From Helianthus annuus (taxonomy: Eukaryota; Streptophyta; Magnoliopsida; Asterales; Asteraceae), in assembly GCF_002127325.2 (NCBI RefSeq), contig NC_035435.2, positions 9,360,423 to 9,424,422 on the forward strand: a stretch of 64,000 bases of DNA, read 5' to 3'. This document shows positions 10,765 through 21,700 of this stretch, one piece after another. The position numbers were made by a program, and so were the translations under genes. Position 1 is the first letter of the stretch, and each line of letters begins with the position of its first letter. Under the pieces are notes generated by a model. The model searched no databases. It was given only the letters and a program-made list of their open reading frames with translations, and was not told where the DNA came from.

Positions 10765-13700
10765 ATGGCTGGAGGTGGAAATAGGAAGGATGATTCTATA
10801 GCGATTAGCAGCTCGAATGTTTTTGCGGCTCTTGGAAGTTTGAAGAAGAAGAAGAAGTCGGATAAGGGGGGTAGTTCGAAGAAGGGGCAAGATAAGGAAG
10901 TTGAAGGGGAAAAGGAGCAGGTTTTTTGGGCTCCTACGCCGTTAACGGTGAAGTCGTGGGCGGATGTTGATGATGAGGATGATGATGATTACTATGCAAC
11001 CACGGCTCCGCCGCCTGTTTGGGCTCCAGGGGGTGGTGGTGAGCCTGAAGATCAGGCTAAAGGATATGAGACTCCGGTGGAGGTGAGGAAACTTCAAATT
11101 TGATATTTTATTTGATATTTGTTACTGCATTTGCGTGTCTACATGTTCTATATCATTAACTAGATGATCTGGTTGTTTTTATTCTCTCTTCTCATGATAT
11201 ATTGAATTGCATGATTGCGTTAGATGCTAGTAATGGCTCATTACATTTGGGCCATGTTTGATAAGTCTGGTTGCAATTAACGACATGCATGCAGCATGAT
11301 TAAATTGTGCACATGTCTAGTTGCATATGGTAATGGTAAATGCATGTTATTGGAAGCTGATTTATAAATGCATGTTATTATGTGTGTTACTTCGTAATTA
11401 CATCATTGTATATTATTTCCATATAAGGGATTCGTAGTTTTTTTAACTGGTTGATCAAAACAGTCTTTACATCCTAATGATCTCTAAGTTGAATGTGATT
11501 TATTCGCTGGTTTAACATTTAAATCCAACTAAATAAACAATCATATAGTAGTTTGTGGGTTCAGTGGTTTTCCATACATTAGTGATTATAACATTGGAAA
11601 GTACCAATAAAAGGACCTTCGAATTGGCATGCATGCTTGTAATAACTTTTCATAAGGGTATCTTAATATGCGGATTCTTTCGTTTGCTGTATGTTTTCAT
11701 TGTCAAGAACTTGTTGACATAATTGGAAATCTTTTATACTCTTATGCGTCGAACCGGTCTCCTTACCGGTCCACTGGTCGGACCGGATACAGAAACCAGT
11801 TGATGACCTAAATATTATCAAAATAAATAGGGTAAATTTGGAAATTTTCAATCAAGCTCTGGTTCAACCCACAAAATCGGGTTTCAACCCTCCGGTTTTC
11901 CGGTCAGACCGCTGGTTCCCTATCTAACTGTCCGGTTTTCCGCTCAGACTGCCGGTTCCCAATCTAACCGGCCGGTTCAACTCAAAGCGGTCTGATAGGG
12001 TGAACCATACGGTCCGGTTTTCAGGACACTGCTCTTATTTGAGTAACAGTAGGAGGTAAGTATTCAAGATCCAAATGTTAGTATTTTGATAGGCTGTAAT
12101 TATATTGCAGCATTAGCTCTTATGCTAATTATTAAAATAAACTCACTTTTGTGTGTAAATTAGTAACGTGAGACATTCTGTTGGGCTATTGTTTTGGTAG
12201 TTACAAAGTTTTTAAGGCGTTTAATTATGCCGTGATGGTAAATTATTAAAATTATGGATCATGGTTTTTTTTATGGAATTATGGATCAAGGTTTTTTTTG
12301 TACAATTTTAGGAAAGTGAAAGTGAAGAGGAAGGTCTGGATGAATCCGATGATGACGAAAACGATCATGAACCAGAACCACAAGCAGAAAAGGAGCCTAT
12401 TGTCGAAAAGCCCGTCGAGGTTTTGCCACCCAAAGAAGCCGACAGGCAACTGTCAAAAAAGGAACTAAAGAAAAAGGAGCTTGCAGAACTTGATGCAGTG
12501 CTTGCTGAATTGGGTTTAAATGACAACAATACCCAAGAAGATACTCGTGGTAAGCTAGTTACATTTCTTCCTTACAGAAAATCAAACATCCTATTCGGTG
12601 ATTCACTTTTTATTTATTTAAATAGGCGTTTCTGGCTCTTAATTACAAACTAACAATCTTTCTAATGTAAATGCCAAAAAAAAAACATTACCGAAGTTCA
12701 GGGGGTGAACAGAAAACCAAAAAAACCGAACCGAAACCGGAAAAACCAATTTGACCGATCCGAGAAACACCGAAGCGCACAAAAGACCGAACCTAACCGA
12801 ATAACCTAAAAAGTCATTTTTTTAACGTTTGTTATATATTGATTTAGGAATTATTAATTTTACTTTGAGTAAAATGCACGGATAGTCCCTGTGGTTTGGT
12901 GAAATTTCACCTTTAGTCCCCAACTTTTCAGAATTACACTCTTAGTCCCTGTGGTTTGACAAGTTGTTACTCGGATAGTCCCTAAAGCTGATGAAGGTTA
13001 CTCGGACAGTCCCTGTGGTTTGACAAGATGTTACTCGGATAGTCCATGTGGTTTGACAAGTTGTTACTCGGATAGTCCCTAAAGCTGATGAAGGTTACTC
13101 GGACAGTCCCTGTGGTTTGACAAGATGTTACTCGGATAGTCCCTGTGGTTTGACAAGTTGTTACTCGGATAGTCCTTGTCATTTCACACCCACTTAACCA
13201 GAAAAACTAACCTCCATCCGCTTTGGGGACTATCCGAGTAACAACTTGTCAAACCACAGGGACTAAGAGTGTAATTTTCAAAAGTTGGGGACTAAAGGTG
13301 AAATTTCACCAAACCACAGGGACTATCCGTGCATTTTACTCTTTTAACTTTTTAATGTTTGTTATAAATTGATGACTATATAAATGAATTCCAAAACGTG
13401 TGTGATAATAATTCAATTCCAAAACGAGTGATTCTTGTTTTTTTAAGACCAATAAGTAATAAGTTTATAATTGTAAAACATGAATGATTACATGCTTTTT
13501 TAAGTTGATAAAAACAAAAAGAGTAAAGTACACAGATGGTCCCTGTGGTTTACCAAAATTTTGATGTTTGGTTCCTAGCTTTCCAAAATTACACATATGG
13601 TCCTTGTGGTTTGCACATTGTAACGCATTTAGTCCCCAACTTTGTAATTCTAATGAGCCACTTACCAGGTGCCGCATCGGAGAAAGTTGAGAATCAAAAT

Positions 13701-14027
13701 GGAGATCAGGAGAAAAAAGACAAGAACGTGCCAGCTGGTGAGAGCAAAAGCGCCAAAAAGAAAAAGAAGAAAGATAAATCTTCTAAAGAAACCAAAGAAC
13801 AACAACAAGAACCGACAAACGAACCCGAACAAGAAAAGGCCGAAGAATCATCCGGAATCGATGTAGAGAAAATAAAGAAAGTAGCTTCGATGAAAAAGAA
13901 AAAATCCAGCAAGGAAATGGATGCTGCAGCGCGGGCCGCCGCCAGTGAGGCGGCAGCAAGGAGTGCGAGACTTGCGGCAGCTAAAAAGAAGGAGAAGAAC
14001 CACTACAACCAGCAGCCCGTTCGTTAA
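10765..14027 (+). CDS. Conserved plant-type Lys/Glu-rich protein of unknown function
   Basis: Exons 10765-11082, 12312-12549 and 13669-14027 join in phase to give 304 aa. The N-terminus has an NVFAAL motif (about residues 18-23) followed by a lysine run. Then come a WAPTPLTVKSWADVDDEDDD stretch and an acidic ESESEEE region. A predicted coiled coil (LSKKELKKKELAELDAVLAE) follows, then lysine-rich runs and an alanine-rich C-terminal helix ending in NHYNQQPVR. The order of acidic, basic and helical segments, and the good codon structure across introns, mark it as a real gene. I recognise it as a type of annotated plant protein without assigned function. Intron 1 and intron 2 both hold transposon fragments, and a complete MULE sits just upstream. 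Confidence 0.88.
11740..12030. repeat. Degenerate CCGGT-rich element in intron 1
   Basis: The stretch is built from ACCGGTC/GACCGG-like motifs in both orientations, unlike its AT-rich surroundings, and looks like a decayed hAT-type MITE. Ends and target duplication were not resolved. Confidence 0.4.
12695..12830. repeat. Truncated CCGAACCG-rich repeat in intron 2
   Basis: Runs such as AACCGAACCGAAACCGG resemble the interior of hAT MITEs in which ACCG motifs are reiterated. Only one end is apparent. Confidence 0.35.
12867..13341. mobile_element. Foldback MULE MITE in intron 2
   Basis: The left end GAGTAAAATGCACGGATAG and the right end are inverted copies over more than 100 bp and contain the same CCCTGTGGTTT motifs as the complete MULE. 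The flanks TTTTACTTT and TTTTAACTT match at 7 of 9 positions. The centre has tandem copies of a unit with TTACTCGGATAGTCCCT. It is non-autonomous. Confidence 0.85.
13521..13650 (+). mobile_element. Single MULE terminal repeat next to the exon 3 acceptor
   Basis: The sequence starts GAGTAAAGTACACAGATGG and carries two GGTCC(C/T)TGTGGTTT motifs, but no inverted partner follows. It ends about 18 bp before the exon 3 splice acceptor (13667-13668). It is a one-ended remnant of the same MULE family. Confidence 0.65.
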
Positions 14028-14841
14028 GTTTTAAAAAGAAATTATATAAAGTATGCTGCGGGATGCGTAATAAAACCTTGTTGGTGTCTTTGGTTACATT
14101 TTACAGTTTTACTTGAACATTTACTTAAAAGACTTTTAGGGTTTTTACTTTTTACATGATCACTTGGGCCGGGTCGGGCTGGGCCGTGCCTTCGGTAGAA
14201 AGTGGAAAACACCAACCCGTTGGATGAGACTCTGGTTTTAAGTTATTATTTTCTGTTTTGATGACAATTTGTTTCGTTTTTTCTTAATTTGTCAGTTGGA
14301 TGTTTATTAAATTCTATTGTTTTTGAGTGAGTTCTCTTATCGATATGTTAAATGGTATAACAATTGTGTTTTGCAATTAGGTTCTCTTGAAAGTTATTTT
14401 CTTCGAGTTGGTTTTCATTGATGTTTAGATGTGGAAAAGATGTGAAGTCGATTTATCTGATGGTCGATCAGATGCGGATTTAGCATATGTTGAGGGGGGT
14501 GCCCAGGCTACCCCTCAACTTGGCGAAGCGTAAAATTAGTACAAAAAAATATTTCTTGTGTGTATTAGATACCCGAGTGGTGATGAGCCTGGTGGTTGAG
14601 GTTATGCGTGGTGAGGAGCGTGGTAGATGGCCTAGTCGGCTGATTGACGAAAATTATGGGAGAGGAGCATGGTACATGGTCTAGTCGGCTGTTTGACGAA
14701 AATTATGGGCTGAACTGCTAACTACTGTTTATTTTTACAGTTTAAATTGAATTTTTATCCTTTTTCACTAGTTTGTATTAAGATTTTTAATATAATTGAG
14801 GTGACTCATAACTTATTATAATTTATAATTACATATACATA
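14028..14841. other. 3' flank of the 304-aa gene
   Basis: This covers the 3' UTR and downstream AT-rich DNA. At 14610-14710 a motif with CTAGTCGGCTG and TTGACGAAAATTATGGG occurs twice. No gene is seen; the 65-codon ORF here has no recognisable features. Confidence 0.4.
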
Positions 14842-15045
14842 GGGCATGTTTGGCTATAAGCTTTTTGAAACAACTTATTGACTTATTGGCTTTTTAAAAA
14901 GTCATAAGCTCCAAAATGATGTTTGGCAATCAGGTTGTATGTGAGGGGAAAAGTGACTTTTCCAAAAAAAATCACTCCATACTGACTTTTCCAAAAAACC
15001 AATAAGTCGATAAGTTGTTTTCAAAAAGCTTAGCCAAACATGCCC
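14842..15045. mobile_element. 204-bp MITE with GGGCATGTTTGGC ends
   Basis: The ends GGGCATGTTTGGCTA and its inverse at 15031-15045 extend as an imperfect inverted repeat of about 50 bp. The flanking trinucleotide ATA occurs on both sides (14839-14841, 15046-15048). A 3-bp TSD would fit PIF/Harbinger- or CACTA-type MITEs, but three bases are weak evidence. Confidence 0.7.
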
Positions 15046-15154
15046 ATAACTACATTTTTCAAGAATAGAACGGATATAAACTATAATATTTGAGATGACT
15101 CATAACTCATTATAATTTATAATGTATATACACAACTGCATTTTCAAGAATGGG

Positions 15155-16624
15155 AGAGATGAGCATATCGGGTTTTTTTTTATACCCAAAACCGGTTCCT
15201 AGCCGTACCCGGTTCTTGAATAAGTGAATGGAACCGGTTCCTAGTTCCTACCCGGTTTTAGACCATTAATACTATAACCGATACTAACCGATTCCGGGTA
15301 GGGTTGTAACCGGTTCCTCGGAAGAACCGGTTCCTTCGGGTAATTCAATGAAAAAGCTGCAAAAACTGTAGGAATCGGTTCCAACGGCTATAACACCGTT
15401 AGAAACCGATTAATGGCCATTATGATCGGTTTCTACTATATATACATATATTCATTGCCTCCTTTCATTTTGAAGCACCTACTCCAAAAATACATAACTT
15501 ACACCTTCAAATCTATATTTTTAAAGCTCCACAATTAAAATGGCGTGCAACGATGAGCTCGTTATGGTTTTGGAAACAAAGAGAAACCCCGCAGTTTAGA
15601 AGTACATTGATTTGTGCTTATTGACCGATAGCCACGAGATGACACAGTGCAAAGCATGTGGCGAATTCATGAAGGCTACGGCCAACCCCACGTTAAAAAA
15701 ACACACCAATCGTCATTGTTCGGTTACACAGGCGAAGAAAAATGAAGTGGGTGAAGCATCCGGAACCGGTTCTTCAAATGTATAGTGTGTTTTATGTAAC
15801 CGGTTATTATATAGGATTTTAGGAGTTAAGTTATGTTAGTTGTTAAATAAATGTTTAGTGTTTTATGTAATGTAGGATTTGTAGGATTTAACTTTTGTTT
15901 AAAATGTCATGTAATGTAGCCGGTTCTAATAAACATTTATGTTTTATGTATGTTTATGTAAACATTTCATTTAAAATGTCATGTATTGTAGGATTTGAAT
16001 TTGAGTCCTTGCTTAACAAAGCTCCACAATGTTTGCATTGAGTCTTTTGAGAACCGTCACTCATTTCCACCAAATCCCAATTGTTCCATACCTCTATATT
16101 GCGATTATGTGATAGTATCCCAACAACTTATGGAGCGGATTGAGGACCGCTGTTGACGGATGGAGAATTTGTTGTTTTGGAATTCTTGGATGCCATAGTA
16201 GAGCTTATTGAGTAGAAAAAGAATCAAGAAGAAGATGAAGATTGTGTAATTATCAAATGAATAATGTGCACTATTTATACTGTCAGGAATCGATTCCAAC
16301 GGTAACAAATCGATTCATACGGCTAGGAATCGATTCCAACGGTAACAAAAATCATTAAATGCTTGGTTGCAACGGCTAGGAACCGGTTCTAACGGTAACA
16401 TCATCAAGAATTTAATGCACCGGGTCGGGATCGGTTACGGAGGAACCGGTTCCGGGGTAGGAACCGGGTACGGACCTATTTTTTTATATAAAGTGGAACC
16501 GGGTAAGAACCTACGAGTTTTTTGAACCCGGAACCGGTTCTTCGATAAAGCGGGTAGGGACTGGAACCGGTTCCAGGTCAGGTTTACCGGGTCGGGTTTG
16601 GAACCGGTTATTATGCCCATCTCT
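15155..16624 (+). mobile_element. Non-autonomous hAT-like element keeping only a BED-finger coding piece
   Basis: Ends AGAGATGAGCATA and its near inverse TATGCCCATCTCT enclose 1.5 kb rich in AACCGGTT and CGGGT motifs, which are typical subterminal repeats of hAT elements. A BED zinc-finger fragment is encoded at 15540-15785, while no catalytic hAT domain is visible. I could not find an 8-bp target duplication, so the exact ends are uncertain. Confidence 0.6.
15540..15785 (+). pseudogene. BED zinc-finger N-terminus of a hAT transposase (internal TAG)
   Basis: The 82-codon frame from ATG at 15540 contains CKACGEFMKATAN and then HTNRHC, matching the Cys/His spacing of a BED finger, and ends at TAG 15783-15785. 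An earlier in-frame TAG (15597-15599) sits where BED fingers usually have the conserved tryptophan, suggesting TGG to TAG. The rest of the transposase is absent, so this is a relic. Confidence 0.6.
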
Positions 16625-16832
16625 AAATATAAACTATGAAGTTTAACCAGTCGTTTCGGTTTACATTGCTGATTTTAAGTTTCAAACTAAGCTGTTGAAT
16701 CGCAAAAATTAAACCGGTGGTTATAACTGTTTTTAAACAGCCCTAGTTAAGGTTGCTCGCGCTTAGATGGTCTCTTTAACTGCTGTTGATGGGTGGTGAT
16801 AATGAGTGTAAAATTACTCGTAATAAATTAAA

Positions 16833-17251
16833 GAGTAAATTGCCATTTTGGTCCCTGTGGTTTGGTCATATTTGCCACTTTAGTCCAAAACTCAAACCTT
16901 TTGCATCTGGGTCCCTGTGGTTTCAGTTTTATTGCCATTTTGGTTCAAAAATAAAATCAGGTCATATTTGTCTTATAAAATCCTGTTATTTTGTTATTTT
17001 CCGCAGGGGCAAAGTGATCATTTTTTTTTTATAAATAAATACCATATTTTATAAGACAGATATGACCTGATTTGCCTCTGAGAAATATGACAAAATTGCA
17101 GGATTTTATAAAACAATTATGACCTGATTTCATTTTTGGACCAAAATGACAATAAAACTGAAACCAAAGGAACCCAGATGCAAAAGGTTTGAGTTTTGGA
17201 CTAAAATGACAAAAGTAACTAAACCTCAGGGACCAAAATGGCAGTTTACTC
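16833..17251. mobile_element. Foldback MULE MITE with 9-bp TSD
   Basis: The ends are GAGTAAATTGCCATTTTGG and its inverse, with GTCCCTGTGGTTT motifs near both. A perfect 9-bp duplication TAAATTAAA lies at 16824-16832 and 17252-17260. Length is 419 bp and there is no coding capacity. Confidence 0.95.
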
Positions 17252-17599
17252 TAAATTAAAACCATCTATATATAAAACATAAAATATACGTAAACATGAC
17301 CTATGTCATGACTCATGAGCATTTGGGCTATGCACCTTTTGAGCTTTAAGAAAACAGGTAGGACGAACTCACTAACGGCATTTGCAACAACTCTCTAGAA
17401 AAGACGAACCTCAGGTGTTGGATTTAAGAAAAGATAAAAAAAAAAAACTCCAGTATTAAAAAATAACTTATGTATTTTTCAAAAATAATTATTCCGTTTA
17501 ATTCGACCAATCCAATATTTTCAATACATACAAATGAAAGATGAAATGGACGGTGGGAATAGTGCTCTTTTGTGGTTGGACAAAAGTGGCGGCCATTTT

Positions 17600-18362
17600 G
17601 ATAGTTTTTTTTTTTTTTTTTTTTTTTTATATAATAGTTATTTATAGGTTATACCAAATTACAATTTTATCTTAAGTGTAAAATTATGATTTTGTACCCG
17701 ATTCAAAATAAAATTTTGTTTTTGCCCTCTGCTTAAATTTACGATTTTGCCCTCAGTTAAAAAATACAACTTTGCCCCCAGTTCAAAATAAAATTATGGT
17801 TTTGCCCTCAGCTAAAGTCCTACCAAATTACGATTTGGCTCCAAGTTTAAAATTACGATTTTGCCCTCAGCTAAAAATTACGCTTTTGCCCGCAGTTAAA
17901 ATATTACGCTTTTGCCCTCAATTCAAAATAAAAAAATGGTTTCGCCCTGACTTCAAAATTTTATTTTACCTCCATTTTAAAATTACGATTTTAACTCAGC
18001 TAAAAATTGCAATCTTGCCATCGTTTTTTTTTTCGGCAAAACCATGGTAGTGTTTTATTTTATTTGGTTGACTCAATTTTGTTTTTATTCATGCCAAACA
18101 GCTGCCTAGCACTCGCTAATTGGCCCTGACAAATTATTGTTTTGCCCCCAACTCTAAATTACACGCTTGTCATCGTTTTAGTTCTTTTTCTTTATCATGA
18201 CTATGGTACTGTTTTTCTTTAATTGGTTAACTTGATGTATCTTTTTTGATATCGTGTTATAAGTAGCATGTATAACTAACCGACATAAAGATGTAAATGT
18301 TATTAAACTAAGAAATACTCGGTTTAGCGCCCCACAACGCGGGCGGCGGCGCACAACTCTAG
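17600..18362 (+). mobile_element. Degenerate minisatellite and possible Helitron 3' end
   Basis: From about 17640 to 18160 a 30-35-bp motif with ATTACGATTTTGCCCTCAG is repeated with divergence. At 18327-18362 a short GC-rich hairpin (GCGCC...GGCGC) is followed six bases later by CTAG and then T, the arrangement of a Helitron 3' end. No 5' TC end or RepHel gene was identified, so the call is tentative. Confidence 0.35.
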
Positions 18363-18461
18363 TTATTCTATATAAAGTGTATGTTGTATTAAACAAGAGC
18401 CATATCGAAATCCTTCACTAGTGTCGAAATGAGTTTCAACACAGACGATTTAAAAGTTATT

Positions 18462-18682
<221 letters not shown>

Positions 18683-18773
18683 TACAAAGAGTTGCAAAAC
18701 ACGAAAACTGAATTTAAAGGAGATTGAAAAATTACTTTTAGATAATCAGAGCAATATACAAAAATCTACTACA

Positions 18774-21700
18774 TTACATCTGTTGATCCATACCAACACC
18801 AAGAATCAACTGTGCAAGATGAGTCAGATATGGTTCTGCCTGAGCCCTGCTGCTCAATATTGGCCTTAAACTCTGAAGCTCACTAGTAAATTCCCTTTCA
18901 AATTTCCTGCAAATTACTCTACTCAATTACATCTCACACACACAGAAAGATAAGAATAAGAGTAAACTTCCATTTTGCTCCCTGTGGTTTGGTCATTTTA
19001 ACGGTTTTGCCCCAATCCTTTAAAAATAGCCATTTTACTCCTTGATCTATGAAGCTTATCTCTATTTCACTCCCCGCCCCTAACGTCATTCAATTCAACT
19101 GTTAAACCCTGGTCACATGCCCCTCACATGAGGGGCTTTTTAGTCTTTTCCCATCCCAGATCTGAACCAGGATTTAACAGTTGAATTGGATGGCGTTAGA
19201 GGCGAGGAGTGAAATAGAGATAAGCTTCATAGATCAGGGAGTAAAATATCAGGGAGTAAAATGACTATTTTTAAAGGATTGGGGTAAAACCATTAAAACG
19301 AACAAACCACAGGGAGCAAAACAGAAGTTTACTCTAAGAATAAATATTAGAGTGAATTGCAAGAATTGTCCTTTATCTTTACACCCGTTTTCTGGCGGTG
19401 TCCTTTGTGTTTAAAATTGACGAGTTTTGTACTTTATGTTTTAAAATCCATCACGTTATAAAACTCGTCAATTTTAAACACAAAAAGATAAAGGAGAAAA
19501 CTTGCAATTCACTCTAACTATTAAATAGAGTTAACAACATAAATAGTCCCTATTGTCAGCGGACACAAAAGTCAATTGGCGGTTACTCGTCGGCAGCAAT
19601 TCTTGGTGAGAACTGGTCACTGATGAAGAGAACAGTACGACCAGCGGCTCTTGGGTTTTTATAATTTTGTTCAAGCAGAAGTTAGCGATAGACCCAAAAT
19701 GATAACATGTCTCAAACATGCATGCAACTTTTTTAAAGTAGACCGCAAAGATGTTCAAACGACATGACTATTTATGTAATTAACTCTGATAAATAAATAA
19801 AGAGTAAATTACAAAAATCGTCCTTTATGTATGTCACTTATTGCAAACTGTGTCCTTTGTCTTAAATAATTACAGAAAACGTACTCGATGTTTGCAAACC
19901 CTTGCAAGTTATGTCCTTTAGCCCTAACTCAGTTAATTTTTTTGGGTTAAATCTGACCAAATGGACCCCACATGAGGGTATTTTGGTCATTTTACTCTCA
20001 TGTGGGGTCCATTTGATCAAATTTAACCACAAAAATACCCTCATGTGGGGTCCATTTTGTCAGATTTAACCACAAAAATTAACTGAGTTAGTGCTAAAGA
20101 ACATAACTTGCAAGTGTTTGCAAACATCGAGTACGTTTTCTGTAATTATTGAAGACAAAGGACACAGTTTGCAATAAGTGACATACATAAAGGACGATTT
20201 TTGTAATTTACTCATAAATAAAAGGTTAAAATAGTGAGGAGGATGCTTACAGGACACATTGAATGACTGATGATTCCTGGGTGGGTGAATTAGGCTTCTT
20301 AGAAGGCTTCCTAAGCTTCAATAAAACCTTGCAACTTTCATACGAGGGATTGTCGGTGTCTTCTGGAACTTCAATGGAGTTCATCAGCCACTGAGTCGCC
20401 GCGGCATATTGTAGGCATACAAGTTTCAGTTTCTCTAGCTTCTGCACATTCATCCCAAGTAACTTGTATTAAAATCATCCTTTTCGAGTGATCCCTCTAG
20501 TTCCATTTGTTTTTTTTTTTTTTTTTTTTGAGATTCATATGTTTATATTTCGGAAAGAGTAAATTGCTAAAATCGTCCCTGACGTTTATTCACATTTGCT
20601 AGATCCATCCAAAAAAGGTTTTTTTCTCATAGGAACCACTGAGGTTTCAAAAAAGTTGCTAAATCCATCCATAATGACTAACACTCTAACAAAACTAGCT
20701 TGATTGAGGGGTAATTTAGTCATTGTCTTAATATATTTAATTTACCTTTTTTTAACAATTATATCTTGAGCTTAAAACTTCATAAATAAAGTAAAATAAC
20801 AACCAAATACAAGTGACAATCAAGAAGCAGAATACTTGCTTGGAAATGAAGATGAAAACGTTCAAGACCTGTTTGTTTGACAATTACGGCACCACGCGAT
20901 CCAGATAGTCTCGACTAGGTTGGGCCGTGCCGAGCCACCGCTGAGGAGAGAGGTGGTTGAGTACATGCTAGACGTTTCTTCGCACTTATGGAATGTACGA
21001 AGAAGCAAAGCGAACTTTTTTCGAATAGTAAATGTGGCTAGTGGTTTCGTAGGGTTGATCAAATGGTTCGACTCGATATGCCACTGGACCAACCCGCTCA
21101 CGACGCTTCTAATCCACGTACTTCTCGTGATACTATCGCCGAAACTAATCCTACCTACAGCTTTCCTATACTTATTTGTGATCGGGATATGGCGGTACCG
21201 ACGGAAACCGAGGTACCCTCCTCACATGGACATCTGATTATCACACGCGGATGCAGTGAACTTCGACGAGTTAGACGGGAGTTCGACACGTTTCCAACTT
21301 CTAAAGAGCCACGTGTGGTCCGAATGCGATATGATCGGTTAAGAAGTATTAGTGGTAGGATCCAGAACGTGGCGGGTGACTTGGCGAATCAAGGCGAGAG
21401 GTTCCACTCGTTGTTGAGTTGGCGTGACCCAAGAGCGTCCGCATTGTTTGTGACATTTTGTTTGGTCACTGCGATCGTGTTGTATGTGATACCGTTTCAA
21501 GTGGTCGCACTTCTTTTCGTGTTTTATGTGTTTAGACATCCGCGGTTTCGAACCAAACTGCCTTCGATACCTGCAACTCTGCAAGTTTCTTTCGAAGGCT
21601 CCCATCTGGTGCAGATAGCATGTTGTATTTCACTATTTCCTTTATTAGTGTTATTGATTTGGAATGAGAAACATGATAAGTCAAGTTGTAATATTTGTTA

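Noticed and set aside
19531..19758. 75-codon minus-strand ORF considered as an extra GCP2 exon
   Set aside because: The flanking exons (20441-20251 and 18906-18774) join in frame without it and its sequence does not fit the conserved C-terminus.
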